DNA of 64,000 nt, taken from the NCBI GenBank assembly GCA_012520915.1, contig JAAYNJ010000022.1, positions 124,001 through 188,000 on the forward strand, in the 5' to 3' direction. Origin of the DNA: Oscillospiraceae bacterium. GTDB lineage: Bacteria > Bacillota > Clostridia > Oscillospirales > Ruminococcaceae. Positions 9,013 through 18,427 of the stretch are shown one piece after another. Below the pieces are notes generated by a model. It had not been told where the DNA came from. It did no database searches and was given only the letters and a program-made list of their open reading frames with translations. A program made the translations under genes and the position numbers. Every line of letters starts with the position of its first letter. Position 1 is the first letter of the stretch.

Positions 9013-9975
9013 TTAACCTGCCCTCTCGAGTTCCAACGCTTTTATTATCAGATTTTTCAATTCAATATAACTTGAGATTTTTGACGCATCGTTTCTCAGT
9101 TTGCTCGCGCCTCTCATACCCTTGAGATACCAACAAACATGCTTTCTGGATTGATTTAATGCGTTTCTTTCTCCCTTGTCTTCGATTGCCCTTTCAACCT
9201 GCTTTAACAATACGTCAAATTTTTCCTTTGACGTCGGAGCGTTGAAAGGAACCCCTCTCTTGTTTGAAGAAAGCTCGAGAAAAATAAACGGATTGCCCAT
9301 GGCGGCACGACCTATCATAACCCCGCTGCAACCCAGATTATTCATGATTTTTATATGATTCACCGTGCATATGTCGCCGTTGCCGATAACCGGCACTCTT
9401 ACTGCGTTGCAAAGCTTCTCAATTGTAAATAAGTCGATGGGAGGTTTGTATTTCATATTAGATGTTCGTGCATGTATTGTTACAGCATCAATACCGGATT
9501 GTTCAAGTGCCCGTGCAAACTCTGGGGCATTTTTTTTGTCCTTAAAACCGCATCTGATTTTTGCGGTAACCGGTACGGAAATGCTTTTCTTGACGGCTTC
9601 CACTATTTTTGTTGAAAGAACTACATCGTCCATTAAAGCGCAACCGGCGCCGGAACTGATTATTTTAGGAGCGGGACATCCCATATTTATATCAACAAAG
9701 TCCGGCGAATAATCATCTTCCAGTATTTCTGACGCAGATTTGAAATCGTCGGGAGAATGGCCGAAAAGCTGTATACCGAACGGCTTCTCAACGGATCTTT
9801 TTTTTAAAAGGGATTTGGTTTTTTTGTCACCCATGCTGAGAGCTTTTGCACTTATCATCTCGCTGACGGTGTAGCTGGCGTGATGCTCCATGCATATTGA
9901 ACGAAATGCACTATCGGTAACGCCTGCCATTGGAGCAAGTGCAACAGCATCTTCGACAATATCTTTTATATCCAA
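9013..9975 (-). CDS. dusB: tRNA-dihydrouridine synthase
   Basis: FMN enzyme that reduces uridine to dihydrouridine in tRNA D-loops. The APMAGVTD FMN-binding start, the catalytic cysteine in DINMGCPAPK, and the GNGDI and GVMIGRAAMGNPF blocks are typical of the DusB group. Start is TTG (9975-9973), with AGGGGGTG upstream on the minus strand. Length is 320 aa, normal. The gene is convergent with the YfbR-like gene and divergent from polA. Confidence 0.94.
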   Translation of the reverse strand: MDIKDIVEDAVALAPMAGVTDSAFRSICMEHHASYTVSEMISAKALSMGDKKTKSLLKKRSVEKPFGIQLFGHSPDDFKSASEILEDDYSPDFVDINMGCPAPKIISSGAGCALMDDVVLSTKIVEAVKKSISVPVTAKIRCGFKDKKNAPEFARALEQSGIDAVTIHARTSNMKYKPPIDLFTIEKLCNAVRVPVIGNGDICTVNHIKIMNNLGCSGVMIGRAAMGNPFIFLELSSNKRGVPFNAPTSKEKFDVLLKQVERAIEDKGERNALNQSRKHVCWYLKGMRGASKLRNDASKISSYIELKNLIIKALELERAG

Positions 9976-10015
9976 TAGGCACCCCCTAAATATTATGTCT
10001 GAAAAAAGCGATATG

Positions 10016-10044
10016 TTATCGTACGGTATTCGCTGTGCTATAAT
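10016..10044 (+). promoter_or_regulatory. Predicted polA promoter
   Basis: TATAAT at 10039-10044 has TGC directly before it (extended -10), and a weak TTATCG sits 17 bases upstream at 10016-10021. It lies in the divergent gap between dusB and polA and reads toward polA. Confidence 0.5.
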
Positions 10045-10110
10045 TATACATTAAAGTGATATGCTTAATTTGCGAAAATTTTGAAGAAGAGATTTTTATG
10101 AGGTATTTCA

Positions 10111-12645
10111 TTGAAAATATTGTGTTTTGACGGCAACAGCATAATTAACAGAGCTTTTTATGCAATAAAGATGTTGACGACGAAGGACGGTAGATACACG
10201 AACGGAATCTACGGGTTTATGAATATTTTTCTGAAGGTACTCGATAGTGAAAACCCCGATGCTGTTGTAATTGCATTTGACACCCCTGCAAAAACATTCA
10301 GAAAAGAAATGTACGCTGAATATAAAGCGAATAGAAAGGGCATGCCTCCCGAGTTGGCGGAACAAATGCCGATTCTAAAGGAGCTTATTGTTTTATTGGG
10401 ATATTCAGAGATAGGGGTAGACGGATATGAAGCTGATGATGTACTTGGCACATTATCCAGACTTAGCAGCGAAAACGGATGGGAATGTGTTATTGCAACA
10501 GGTGACAGGGACAGTCTGCAGTTGATTACAAATAACACCAAGGTGTTGCTCACCACAACCCAATTCGGAAGAGGCGAAACAACTGCCTTGGGTGTGGAAG
10601 AGATTGAAAATAAATATGGAATAGGTCCGCGACAGCTTATTGATGTAAAAGCTCTGATGGGTGACAGTTCAGATAATATCCCCGGGATTGCCGGAATAGG
10701 TGAAAAGACAGCACTTAACCTTATCAGGAGTTTTTCTTCGCTGGACAATATTTACAATAATATTGACAGCGATCTGATATCTGAAACGGTGAGAAAAAGA
10801 TTGATAGCCGGTAAAGAAACGGCCTACCTTTGTAAAAAACTTGTAGAGATAAACTGTTATGTTCCGATAGACGGGAATCTTATGAGTTATGTAAAGAATG
10901 AAGGAAGTCCCGATGAAGCCTATAAACTGCTGGCCAATCTGGAAATGCACACACTTATAGACAGACTTGGTATTAAAAGTGAAAAATTAGAGGGATCCGA
11001 AACCGGTTCTGCAGCTATTGAATGTGTTGAATTGTCGACTCTGACAAGGAATTCTGAAGATGATTTTAAATCAGTCGGTGTATATAGCTGTGAAGAGGAG
11101 TTCTACCTAACCGAGAATAATAAGCTGTTCAGAGTTGATAAAGCCCTGCTTTTGAAAATACTTAAAAATCCGAATATCGAAAAAATCTGTGTCGACTCTA
11201 AAAGAATTTTTGACTCAATTCCGTATATTGATTTTGAATGTAAAAATGTTGTATTTGACTTGGTGCTCGCTGGTTATCTTCTTAATCCTTCATCGAATGA
11301 TTACAGCATAATGAAATTGGCTTCCGAGTTTGATATAAAACCTGATTTTGAGAATGATGAAATTCCGGAAATGGGATATGTAATACCGCTGTATTCTGAC
11401 TTAAAAAAGAGACTTGAATCGGAAGAAATGCTTGAATTATTGGAAGATATAGAAATTCCGCTGGCACGTGTCCTGTCGGATATGGAAAAAACAGGTTTCA
11501 GGGTTGATTCCAAGGGAATCGAAAACTTCGGTCTTGAGTTGAAGAAAAATATATCCGTTGAAGAAGAAAAAATATTTGAAATTGTAGGGTATGAATTTAA
11601 TATCAACAGTCCAAAACAACTTTCCAAGGCCTTGTTTGAGGATTTGGGATTGCCGCACGGCAGAAAGACAAAAACCGGTTATTCAACCGATGCGGAAGTG
11701 TTGGAAAATTTGAGAGGTAAACACGAAGTTATAGATCATATTCTGGATTACAGGAGTTATCAAAAGCTTAACTCGACTTATGTGGAAGGGCTCTTGAAAA
11801 CTGTTGACAAGAACAACAGGATTCACTCCGTATTTAAACAGGCGGAGACAAGGACGGGAAGAATAAGCTCCACAAATCCGAATTTGCAAAATATCCCGAT
11901 AAGAACGGAACTTGGCAGCAGAATAAGGGAATTCTTTATAGCGGATGAAGGAAATTTATTGATAGATGCCGATTACTCGCAAATTGAATTGAGGGTTTTG
12001 GCTCATTTGAGTAATGATGAAAAGATGATTGAGGCTTTTTCCGAAAATAGAGACATCCATACGGAAACGGCCGGAGAAATATTCGGAGTTCCCAGAAAAA
12101 TGGTAAATGATGAGCTTAGAAGGAGAGCTAAAGCAGTCAACTTTGGGATAGTTTATGGTATCGGTGCCTACTCTTTAGCAAAAGATGTTGGGGTAAGTGT
12201 TTATGAAGCGGACGAATACATAAAAGGATATATGAATACATACAAAGGAGTAAGTGAATATCTCGAAAAGACAGTTGCGAAAGCTCAGGATGAGGGTTAT
12301 GTAAAAACATTATTCAACAGACGAAGAAAATTACCCGAATTGGCGAGCTCGAATAGGATTACTAAAGCGTTCGGCAAAAGACTTGCCATGAATACGCCCA
12401 TTCAGGGAACGGCGGCAGATATCATAAAAATTGCAATGATAAGAGTTCACGAGAGGTTGAAATCTGAGAAATTAAATGCAAGACTGATTCTTCAGGTACA
12501 TGACGAACTGATAATTGAGTGCTCTTATTCGGATAGCGACAAAGTCGCAAAATTGCTGAAGGAAGAAATGGAGAATGCCGTCAACCTGACAGTTCCCCTA
12601 TCCGTTTCGATTAAAAAAGGAAATAATTGGTATGATGCCGGATGA
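10111..12645 (+). CDS. polA: DNA polymerase I
   Basis: Pol I fills gaps and removes RNA primers. Domain order over 844 aa: 5'-3' exonuclease (about 1-290; GYEADDVLGT and DSSDNIPGIAGIGEKTA), a 3'-5' exonuclease-fold region (about 300-460) in which I see no FDTE-type catalytic motif, and the polymerase domain with motif A (DADYSQIELRVLAHLS), motif B (RRRAKAVNFGIVYG) and motif C (LQVHDELIIE). Proofreading is therefore probably absent, as in many Firmicutes. TTG 10111 is the start, with GAGGT upstream. The 3' end overlaps rimI by 14 bases. Confidence 0.97.
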   Translation: MKILCFDGNSIINRAFYAIKMLTTKDGRYTNGIYGFMNIFLKVLDSENPDAVVIAFDTPAKTFRKEMYAEYKANRKGMPPELAEQMPILKELIVLLGYSEIGVDGYEADDVLGTLSRLSSENGWECVIATGDRDSLQLITNNTKVLLTTTQFGRGETTALGVEEIENKYGIGPRQLIDVKALMGDSSDNIPGIAGIGEKTALNLIRSFSSLDNIYNNIDSDLISETVRKRLIAGKETAYLCKKLVEINCYVPIDGNLMSYVKNEGSPDEAYKLLANLEMHTLIDRLGIKSEKLEGSETGSAAIECVELSTLTRNSEDDFKSVGVYSCEEEFYLTENNKLFRVDKALLLKILKNPNIEKICVDSKRIFDSIPYIDFECKNVVFDLVLAGYLLNPSSNDYSIMKLASEFDIKPDFENDEIPEMGYVIPLYSDLKKRLESEEMLELLEDIEIPLARVLSDMEKTGFRVDSKGIENFGLELKKNISVEEEKIFEIVGYEFNINSPKQLSKALFEDLGLPHGRKTKTGYSTDAEVLENLRGKHEVIDHILDYRSYQKLNSTYVEGLLKTVDKNNRIHSVFKQAETRTGRISSTNPNLQNIPIRTELGSRIREFFIADEGNLLIDADYSQIELRVLAHLSNDEKMIEAFSENRDIHTETAGEIFGVPRKMVNDELRRRAKAVNFGIVYGIGAYSLAKDVGVSVYEADEYIKGYMNTYKGVSEYLEKTVAKAQDEGYVKTLFNRRRKLPELASSNRITKAFGKRLAMNTPIQGTAADIIKIAMIRVHERLKSEKLNARLILQVHDELIIECSYSDSDKVAKLLKEEMENAVNLTVPLSVSIKKGNNWYDAG

Positions 12646-13084
12646 CTTTTATGTAACAAAAGCTGACGATAATGATGCCGATTGTATATCTGAAATATCA
12701 AGAAAGAATTCGCGGAATCCATGGAATAAAACGGCAATATTACAGGAGCTGAACAACGGAATATCCTCGATTTTTATTGCTAAAAGAAAAACCGAAACAA
12801 TCGGATTTGTGATCATGCGAATTACCGATTGCTCCGAAATTGTAGAAATCGCCGTGAGTTCAAAACACAGAAAATGCGGAGCAGGCCGCGCACTTATTTC
12901 AAAGTGCATAGAAGGTTCAAAATGCAATTCAATATGTGATATTATTTTACAGGTAAGAAAATCCAACATTGGAGCGTTAAATTTTTATTTAAAGTGCGGA
13001 TTTGAAGTTCTTGGGGAAAGAAGGAATGTTTTTGACAATCCTGCAGAAGACGGATATATAATGAATCTTGGAATAGAGGCATAA
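12632..13084 (+). CDS. rimI: Ribosomal protein S18-alanine N-acetyltransferase (GNAT)
   Basis: GNAT-fold acetyltransferase. The acetyl-CoA loop appears as SSKHRKCGAGRALI and the C-terminal half has NIGALNFYLKCGFEVLGERRNVF, a typical RimI pattern. Its position between polA and tsaD supports the RimI assignment, since rimI and tsaD are often neighbours. ATG 12632 or 12635 are both possible starts, inside the end of polA. The gene ends three bases before tsaD. Substrate is inferred from family and context only. Confidence 0.85.
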   Translation: MMPDDFYVTKADDNDADCISEISRKNSRNPWNKTAILQELNNGISSIFIAKRKTETIGFVIMRITDCSEIVEIAVSSKHRKCGAGRALISKCIEGSKCNSICDIILQVRKSNIGALNFYLKCGFEVLGERRNVFDNPAEDGYIMNLGIEA

Positions 13085-13087
13085 GTA

Positions 13088-14098
13088 ATGAAAATTTTGG
13101 GGGTAGAGACATCATGTGATGAAACGGCGGTTGCCGTTGTTGAAAACGGAAGAAAAGTACTCTCAAATATTGTGGTATCGCAGATAAGCGAGCATAACAA
13201 GTACGGAGGCGTTGTTCCGGAAATTGCTTCAAGGCGTCATACGGAGTGGATTGGAATAGCTGCAAAAAACGCCTTGTCGGAGGCGGGAATAAAGTTAGAA
13301 GACATTGATGCGGTTGCGGTTACCTATGCCCCGGGTCTTATAGGTGCATTGTTGATTGGTGTCGGGTTTGCAAAAGGACTGTGTTATTCGTTGAAAAAGA
13401 GTCTTGTTCCCGTTCATCATTTAGAGGGACATATTGCCTCTCTGTATATCTCGTATCCGGACCTGACTCCTCCATTTACGGTACTCGTTGCATCGGGAGG
13501 ACACAGCCACCTGATTGAAGTTAAAGATTATACAAAATTTAAAACCATAGGAAGGGCAGTTGACGATGCTGCAGGTGAAGCATTTGACAAGGTTGCAAGG
13601 AAGCTCGGATTGGGTTATCCGGGGGGGCCTGCGATAGCAAGAATGGCATCATACGGTAATCCGAAAGGATATGAACTTCCCAATCCGAAAACAAAGGAAC
13701 CTCTGGATGTCAGTTTTTCCGGTCTGAAGACGGCAGTAATTAACATTGTAAATTCTGCACAGATGAAAGGTCAGCAAATTAATGTAGAAGATTTGGCTGC
13801 GTCGTTTCAAGATAGGGTGTGTGACATGCTGTCGAGCAGACTCGTTGAATCCGTCAAAAAATCAGGACTTCCCATAGCGGTTTGCGGTGGTGTTGCGGCA
13901 AATAAAGTACTCAAGACGAAAACGGAGATGATTGCAGCTAAAGAAGGAATTGAGGTATATTTCGCTGATAGAGAGTTGTGTGGTGATAATGCCGCTATGA
14001 TTGCTTCAGCAGGATATTATAATTATTTAAATGGAGTAAGGGGCGGACTTGACCTAAATGCCTACGCTACACGGGAAATTGAAGAAGACAGCTTTTAG
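13088..14098 (+). CDS. tsaD: tRNA N6-adenosine threonylcarbamoyltransferase
   Basis: TsaD transfers the threonylcarbamoyl group to A37 of tRNAs reading ANN codons, working with TsaB and TsaE. The ASKHA-fold start MKILGVETSCDETAVAVVENG is split by the well-known SCDET block; metal-binding histidines are in HHLEGH; SGGHSHL and FDKVARKLGLGYPGGP are present. Length 336 aa is normal. tsaB and tsaE are not in the window. ATG 13088 follows rimI closely, so polA-rimI-tsaD is probably one operon. Confidence 0.96.
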   Translation: MKILGVETSCDETAVAVVENGRKVLSNIVVSQISEHNKYGGVVPEIASRRHTEWIGIAAKNALSEAGIKLEDIDAVAVTYAPGLIGALLIGVGFAKGLCYSLKKSLVPVHHLEGHIASLYISYPDLTPPFTVLVASGGHSHLIEVKDYTKFKTIGRAVDDAAGEAFDKVARKLGLGYPGGPAIARMASYGNPKGYELPNPKTKEPLDVSFSGLKTAVINIVNSAQMKGQQINVEDLAASFQDRVCDMLSSRLVESVKKSGLPIAVCGGVAANKVLKTKTEMIAAKEGIEVYFADRELCGDNAAMIASAGYYNYLNGVRGGLDLNAYATREIEEDSF

Positions 14099-14200
14099 TA
14101 TTTCGATGAAGCGGATTGTGATTATTTTGCCGAAAATGAATTATGAATCAGTGATTTACTTATAAATTAGTAGTTATTTTGATAAAAAATCGATATTCAG

Positions 14201-14229
14201 TTGACAATGCTCGCTAAACACGGTATAAG
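14201..14229 (+). promoter_or_regulatory. Promoter of acpP
   Basis: Consensus TTGACA at 14201-14206 and TATAAG at 14224-14229 with a 17-base spacer, a strong sigma-A type promoter. It lies in the 198-base gap after tsaD and shows that acpP has its own transcript. Confidence 0.85.
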
Positions 14230-14296
14230 AATGATAATTTAATGAAATTAAAAGTAATTCGTTTCTAACGTAAAACAATTACAAAGGGAGGAAAAA

Positions 14297-14524
14297 ATGG
14301 TTTTTGAAAAAATTAGAGAGATCCTATGCGATCAGTTGGATTATGAAGAGGACAAGATTACTATGGATTCAAGCATAGTCGATGATCTTGGTGCGGATTC
14401 GCTGGATGTCGTCGATCTTATTATGTCAATCGAAGAAGAATTTGATATTGAGGTGCCCGACGAAGAGATTGATGAAGTTAAAACTGTTGGAGATCTCGTT
14501 AGATATATTGAATCGGTTAGCTGA
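14297..14524 (+). CDS. acpP: Acyl carrier protein
   Basis: Small acidic carrier (75 aa) that holds growing fatty acids on a phosphopantetheine arm. The modification site is S35 in GADSLDVVDL; the helix after it (SIEEEFDIEVPDEEID) is typical. A good ribosome binding site (AAAGGGAGG) precedes ATG 14297. It has its own consensus promoter and its own terminator, and no fatty-acid genes are next to it, so it is monocistronic here. Such isolated acpP genes may serve general fatty-acid synthesis or a second, specialised role; the sequence does not distinguish these. Confidence 0.94.
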   Translation: MVFEKIREILCDQLDYEEDKITMDSSIVDDLGADSLDVVDLIMSIEEEFDIEVPDEEIDEVKTVGDLVRYIESVS

Positions 14525-14537
14525 CTTGGTTGTCAAA

Positions 14538-14574
14538 AATAAAGGCCCGAGTCAAATCGGGCCTTTATTTTATT
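14538..14574 (+). terminator. Terminator of acpP
   Basis: 13-bp stem (14538-14550 with 14557-14569, core AAAGGCCCGA/TCGGGCCTTT) with loop GTCAAA and a T-rich tail. Strong intrinsic terminator, and because of the A-run on the other side possibly bidirectional. Confidence 0.92.
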
Positions 14575-14623
14575 GCCTTGATTTGTTCAAAATCACGAAA
14601 TAAAATTTATTTTTAAAATACTA

Positions 14624-14652
14624 TTGCATTATATTGTTGTTTTTGATATAAT
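14624..14652 (+). promoter_or_regulatory. Main promoter of the ribosomal protein supercluster
   Basis: TTGCAT at 14624-14629 and TATAAT at 14647-14652 with a 17-base spacer. It is the only strong promoter seen between the acpP terminator and rpsJ, so it probably drives the whole S10-spc-alpha cluster. Confidence 0.82.
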
Positions 14653-14659
14653 CCCTTGG

Positions 14660-14923
14660 CGACTGTTTTTTTAACATTTGCGGAAGTTTATTTTGTGTAC
14701 AGGCAATTTCCGCATATTTCCGAAAAAATCGGGATATATGGGTATTCTGCAGTCATGATCCTATCGGTTTGGTGTCAAGACCTTCCGAACTTATAAGGGA
14801 TCCGCTGGCATTAAACGCAGAAGTTTTACGGATTGTCCGGGAACGCTTTTGAGGGGCGGAACCGGTATTTCAATTGTAAGTGGTTGATACACACGGACCA
14901 GTGTAATAATATGCCGAACTGAC
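14660..14923 (+). promoter_or_regulatory. Long structured 5' leader of rpsJ
   Basis: About 270 transcribed bases without an open reading frame. Several helices can be drawn: TGCGGAA (14679-14685) with TTCCGCA (14708-14714); GATCC (14757-14761) with GGATC (14798-14802), enclosing a GGT-GTCAAG-ACC hairpin; and TACAC (14888-14892) with GTGTA (14901-14905). Long leaders upstream of rpsJ are sites of feedback by ribosomal protein L4 in enteric bacteria; a similar autoregulatory role here is inference. I see no clear terminator hairpin with T-run inside it. Confidence 0.45.
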
Positions 14924-14939
14924 AGGAGGAATGCAGACG

Positions 14940-15245
14940 GTGGAAAAGAAGATTAGAATTAGGATTAAAAGTTACGATCATTATCTCGTAGACAGTGCGG
15001 CAGAGAGAATAATTGAGACCGCAAAAAGAACGGGTTCAAGGATTTCCGGTCCTATACCGCTTCCCACTGACAAAGAGGTCGTCACGATATTGAGAGCTGT
15101 TCACAAGTATAAGGACAGCCGTGAGCAATTCGAAATGAGAACTCATAAGAGGCTGATTGATATTTTGAGACCCTCGAATAAAACGGTTGAAGCGTTGACC
15201 AGCTTACAGCTTCCCGCAGGAGTTGACATCGAAATAAAGTTATAA
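14940..15245 (+). CDS. rpsJ: 30S ribosomal protein S10
   Basis: S10 is part of the small-subunit head and also acts with NusB in antitermination. The 102-residue product starts [14 protein letters not shown] and has the [15 protein letters not shown] block. I choose GTG 14940 because AGGAGGA (14924-14930) is nine bases from it but directly touches the ATG at 14931; the longer form would add three residues. First gene of the supercluster; the rpsL, rpsG and fusA/tuf genes that often come before it are not here. Confidence 0.96.
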   Translation: MEKKIRIRIKSYDHYLVDSAAERIIETAKRTGSRISGPIPLPTDKEVVTILRAVHKYKDSREQFEMRTHKRLIDILRPSNKTVEALTSLQLPAGVDIEIKL

Positions 15246-15309
15246 AAGAGGATGTGCAAAAGGTGATGTTGGCAGGACCAACCAATAACCTTATAAGGAG
15301 GACACATAG

Positions 15310-15942
15310 GTGCAAAAGGGAATAATAGGCAAAAAGGTCGGAATGACACAATTATTTGATGAAAATGCAAATATAGTACCCGTAACAATAGTACAGGCGG
15401 GACCCTGTGTTGTTGTTCAGAAGAAGACGGTTGAAAGAGACGGCTACGATGCAATCCAACTTGGATACGATGATGCTTCGGTAAAAAGAACAAAGAAACC
15501 GCAGAAGGGGCATTTTGACAAAGCCGATGCCGGTTATAAGAAAGTTCTGAGAGAGTTTAAGTTTTCCGAATCCAATCTGGAAATAGGAGATATTATTAAA
15601 GCGGATACCTTTGAAGCCGGTGACGTAATTGATGTTGTCGGGGTAAGCAAAGGAAAAGGCTATGCGGGACCGGTTAAAAGATGGGGAGTCAGAACTTTAA
15701 AGCGTTCCCACGGTACAGGGCCGGTCGCGAGACACATGGGCGCAATAGGAGCTGCCGCTTCTCCTGCAAAGGTCTTTAAGGGACGCAAGATGGCTGGCCA
15801 GCTGGGAGCCGAGAGGGTAACGGTGCAAAACCTTAAAGTTGTTAAGGTTGATGCGGAAAATAACTTAATTGCCATCAAGGGAGCCGTTCCGGGACCAAAA
15901 GGCGGAATTGTGACTCTTTTTGACGCTGTCAAAAATGTTTAG
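15310..15942 (+). CDS. rplC: 50S ribosomal protein L3
   Basis: L3 is an early-assembly large-subunit protein reaching toward the peptidyl transferase centre. GIIGKKVGMTQLF at the start and SKGKGYAGPVKRWG plus the RHMGAIGAA region near the middle are family signatures; 210 aa. The start is GTG 15310 with AAGGAGGAC (15295-15303) upstream. It lies 64 bases after rpsJ and 12 bases before rplD. Confidence 0.97.
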   Translation: MQKGIIGKKVGMTQLFDENANIVPVTIVQAGPCVVVQKKTVERDGYDAIQLGYDDASVKRTKKPQKGHFDKADAGYKKVLREFKFSESNLEIGDIIKADTFEAGDVIDVVGVSKGKGYAGPVKRWGVRTLKRSHGTGPVARHMGAIGAAASPAKVFKGRKMAGQLGAERVTVQNLKVVKVDAENNLIAIKGAVPGPKGGIVTLFDAVKNV

Positions 15943-15954
15943 GGGAGTAAAAAA

Positions 15955-16578
15955 ATGGCTAAATTAACAGTTTACGATATGGATGGGAATGAAGTTTCAA
16001 AAATTGAGCTGAATGATTCGATATTCTCAATTGAACCTCATAAGACATTAATGCATAGAGCAGTGGTCAGACATCTGGCGAATAAAAGACAGGGAACACA
16101 GTCAACCAAAACCAGGGCCGAAGTGTCCGGTGGCGGGAGAAAACCCTGGCGTCAAAAAGGAACGGGTAGAGCAAGGCAGGGGTCCACAAGAAGTCCCCAG
16201 TGGAGACACGGAGGAGTTGCCCTCGGGCCGAAGCCCAGAGACTATTCAATCTCCATGAATAAAAAAGAGATAAAGACAGCGATTAAATCCGCTTTATCAA
16301 GCAAATTGTTGTCGAATGATATTTTGGTTGTTGACAATATTGCTCTGGACGGTTTTAAAACGAAAAAAATAGCCGGCATGCTGAACGCTCTGAAGGTTGA
16401 AAAGAAAGCATTGCTTGTAATGCCGGAAAGCAATGTGTTTGTGACGAAAAGTGCGAACAACATTCCCGGGATAAAAACATCTCTTTACAATACTTTAAAT
16501 GTATATGACATATTAAATTATGACAAATTTATAATCACAGTCGAGGCTGTTAAGAAAATTGAGGAGGTGTGGGCATAA
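15955..16578 (+). CDS. rplD: 50S ribosomal protein L4
   Basis: L4 lines the nascent-chain exit tunnel; in enteric bacteria it also represses its own operon through the S10 leader. The tunnel loop GGRKPWRQKGTGRARQGS and the following SPQWRHGGVALGP are clear. Length 207 aa. Its stop codon shares one base with the rplW start (TAATG), so translation is coupled. If the leader at 14660-14923 is autoregulated, L4 is the first candidate. Confidence 0.97.
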   Translation: MAKLTVYDMDGNEVSKIELNDSIFSIEPHKTLMHRAVVRHLANKRQGTQSTKTRAEVSGGGRKPWRQKGTGRARQGSTRSPQWRHGGVALGPKPRDYSISMNKKEIKTAIKSALSSKLLSNDILVVDNIALDGFKTKKIAGMLNALKVEKKALLVMPESNVFVTKSANNIPGIKTSLYNTLNVYDILNYDKFIITVEAVKKIEEVWA

Positions 16579-16871
16579 TGAACCTTCCGCAGGATATAGT
16601 TATTAAGCCTATCGTCACTGAAAAGAGCATGGATGCAATAGCGGATAGAAAATACACTTTTAAAGTTAAAAAAACTGCAGGAAAGATTGAAATAGCAAAG
16701 GCAGTGGAGTCGCTGTTTGGAGTAACGGTAGAAAAAGTGAATACGGTCAATGTCAAAGGCAAGCTGAGAAGGCAGGGCCTTAACAGAGGATATACGGCAT
16801 CCTGGAAAAAGGCTATCGTGACGTTGACTCCCGATTCGAAAGGAATAGAGTTCTTTGAATCAATGGTTTAA
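16578..16871 (+). CDS. rplW: 50S ribosomal protein L23
   Basis: L23 sits at the tunnel exit and docks trigger factor and SRP. DIVIKPIVTEKSM and YTFKVKKTAGKIEIAKAVE are typical; 97 aa. ATG 16578 overlaps the rplD stop by one base and has GAGGAGGT (16561-16568) upstream; the GTG at 16569 inside that site is rejected. Followed by a 66-base gap before rplB. Confidence 0.96.
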   Translation: MNLPQDIVIKPIVTEKSMDAIADRKYTFKVKKTAGKIEIAKAVESLFGVTVEKVNTVNVKGKLRRQGLNRGYTASWKKAIVTLTPDSKGIEFFESMV

Positions 16872-16937
16872 ATATCCGTTATTTAAATCGTAAGGGCAAA
16901 GAATTAAGAAATATCTTGTATTAGAGGAGACATAAGA

Positions 16938-17768
16938 ATGTCAATTAAGAAATATAAACCCACAACACCCGGACGCAGAGGAATGACGGTAGCTGATTAT
17001 TCCGGCCTTTCAAAAAAAGGACCTGAGAAAAGTCTTACCGAAAGTAAAAAGAAGCATTCGGGGAGAAATAATACAGGTAGAATTACAGTTCGCCACAGGG
17101 GCGGTGGAAATAGACAAAAGTACAGAATTATTGACTTTAAGAGAAGAAAACACGATATCCCCGCAACTGTAATGTCTCTCGAATATGATCCGAACCGAAG
17201 CTGTCACATTGCACTTATTCAATACGAAGATGGAGAAAAGAGCTACATCCTCGCTCCTGCAAATCTCAAAGTCGGAGATACGGTAATGTCCGGGGAAAAT
17301 GCAGATATCAAGCCGGGGAATGCTCTTCCGTTTTCAAATATACCCGTGGGAACATTTATACACAATATTGAAATGCATCCCGGTAAGGGCGGACAGCTGG
17401 TCCGCAGTGCCGGAAACATGGCACAGCTGATGGCCAGAGAGGGCAGGTTCGCGCTTGTCCGTCTTCCGTCGGGAGAGCTGAGAAACGTTCCTATAGAGTG
17501 TATGGCTTCAATAGGGCAGGTTGGGAATATTGAGCATCAAAATGTGAACATAGGAAAAGCCGGACGCAGAAGACATATGGGGATTAGACCCACGGTCAGG
17601 GGCTCGGCGATGAACCCGGTAGACCATCCTCACGGAGGCGGTGAAGGCAAGGCACCGATAGGAAGACCTGGACCGGTAACACCATGGGGCAAGCCCACTT
17701 TGGGATATAAGACGAGAAAGAAAAACAAGCCTTCTGACAGCGCTATTGTCAGACCGCGCACCAGATAG
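16938..17768 (+). CDS. rplB: 50S ribosomal protein L2
   Basis: L2 is needed for subunit joining and peptidyl transferase activity. The 276-residue chain contains the [16 protein letters not shown] block and the C-terminal [15 protein letters not shown] signature with the functionally important histidine. Start ATG 16938 has GAGGAGA upstream. Length and motifs are ordinary. Confidence 0.98.
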   Translation: MSIKKYKPTTPGRRGMTVADYSGLSKKGPEKSLTESKKKHSGRNNTGRITVRHRGGGNRQKYRIIDFKRRKHDIPATVMSLEYDPNRSCHIALIQYEDGEKSYILAPANLKVGDTVMSGENADIKPGNALPFSNIPVGTFIHNIEMHPGKGGQLVRSAGNMAQLMAREGRFALVRLPSGELRNVPIECMASIGQVGNIEHQNVNIGKAGRRRHMGIRPTVRGSAMNPVDHPHGGGEGKAPIGRPGPVTPWGKPTLGYKTRKKNKPSDSAIVRPRTR

Positions 17769-17777
17769 GGAGACGAT

Positions 17778-18050
17778 ATGAGTAGAAGTGTAAAAAAAGG
17801 ACCTTTTGTTCAGGCCTCACTGTTAAAAAAAGTTCAGCAGATGAATGAAACAGGGGAGAAACGCGTAATCCAGACTTGGAGTAGAGCGTCAACGATTTTT
17901 CCCGACTTTGTCGGACATACATTTGCGGTTCATGACGGAAGAAAGCATGTCCCCGTATATGTGACAGAGGATATGGTTGGTCATAAGCTCGGAGAGTTTG
18001 CTCCCACCAGAATATTTAGAGGTCATGCAGGAAGTAAGACATCCAGATGA
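17778..18050 (+). CDS. rpsS: 30S ribosomal protein S19
   Basis: S19 binds the head of 16S rRNA together with S13. [18 protein letters not shown] opens the 90-residue protein and [17 protein letters not shown] near the end is the family signature. It starts nine bases after rplB and ends 11 bases before the rplV start. Confidence 0.97.
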   Translation: MSRSVKKGPFVQASLLKKVQQMNETGEKRVIQTWSRASTIFPDFVGHTFAVHDGRKHVPVYVTEDMVGHKLGEFAPTRIFRGHAGSKTSR

Positions 18051-18061
18051 GGAGAGAAACT

Positions 18062-18415
18062 ATGGAATCTAATAAATTGGAAGCGAGAGCACACCTGAGA
18101 CACTGTAGAATATCTCCGAGAAAGGTAAGTGTTGTTCTCGACTTGATAAGAAACCAGCCGCTTGAAAAAGCAATCTCGATTTTGAGATATTCGCCGAGAG
18201 GCGCAAGTGAACCGCTTTTAAAGCTGGTTAACTCCGCTGCGGCAAACGCGGAAAACAATTTTCAAATGGACAACGATTTGCTATATGTGTCAGAGTGTTT
18301 TGTGACACCGGGACCTACTCTCAAAAGAATACGTCCCAGAGCACGCGGCAGTGCGGATAGAGTGCTAAAGAGAACCTGTCATGTTACTGTGGTTCTAAAA
18401 GAGAGAATGGCGTAG
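18062..18415 (+). CDS. rplV: 50S ribosomal protein L22
   Basis: L22 lines the exit tunnel beside L4. The 117-residue product begins MESNKLEARAHLRHCRISP; RISPRKVSVVLDLIR and the C-terminal hairpin GPTLKRIRPRARGSADR are typical. ATG 18062 is preferred over ATG 18047 because GAGGAGAG lies at 18049-18056; the upstream ATG overlaps the rpsS stop. Confidence 0.96.
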   Translation: MESNKLEARAHLRHCRISPRKVSVVLDLIRNQPLEKAISILRYSPRGASEPLLKLVNSAAANAENNFQMDNDLLYVSECFVTPGPTLKRIRPRARGSADRVLKRTCHVTVVLKERMA

Positions 18416-18427
18416 GAGGAATATGAT

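Noticed and set aside
14297-14603. Longer reading of acpP region as a second small protein (73 codons from 14382)
   Set aside because: Out-of-frame shadow of acpP that runs through the terminator.
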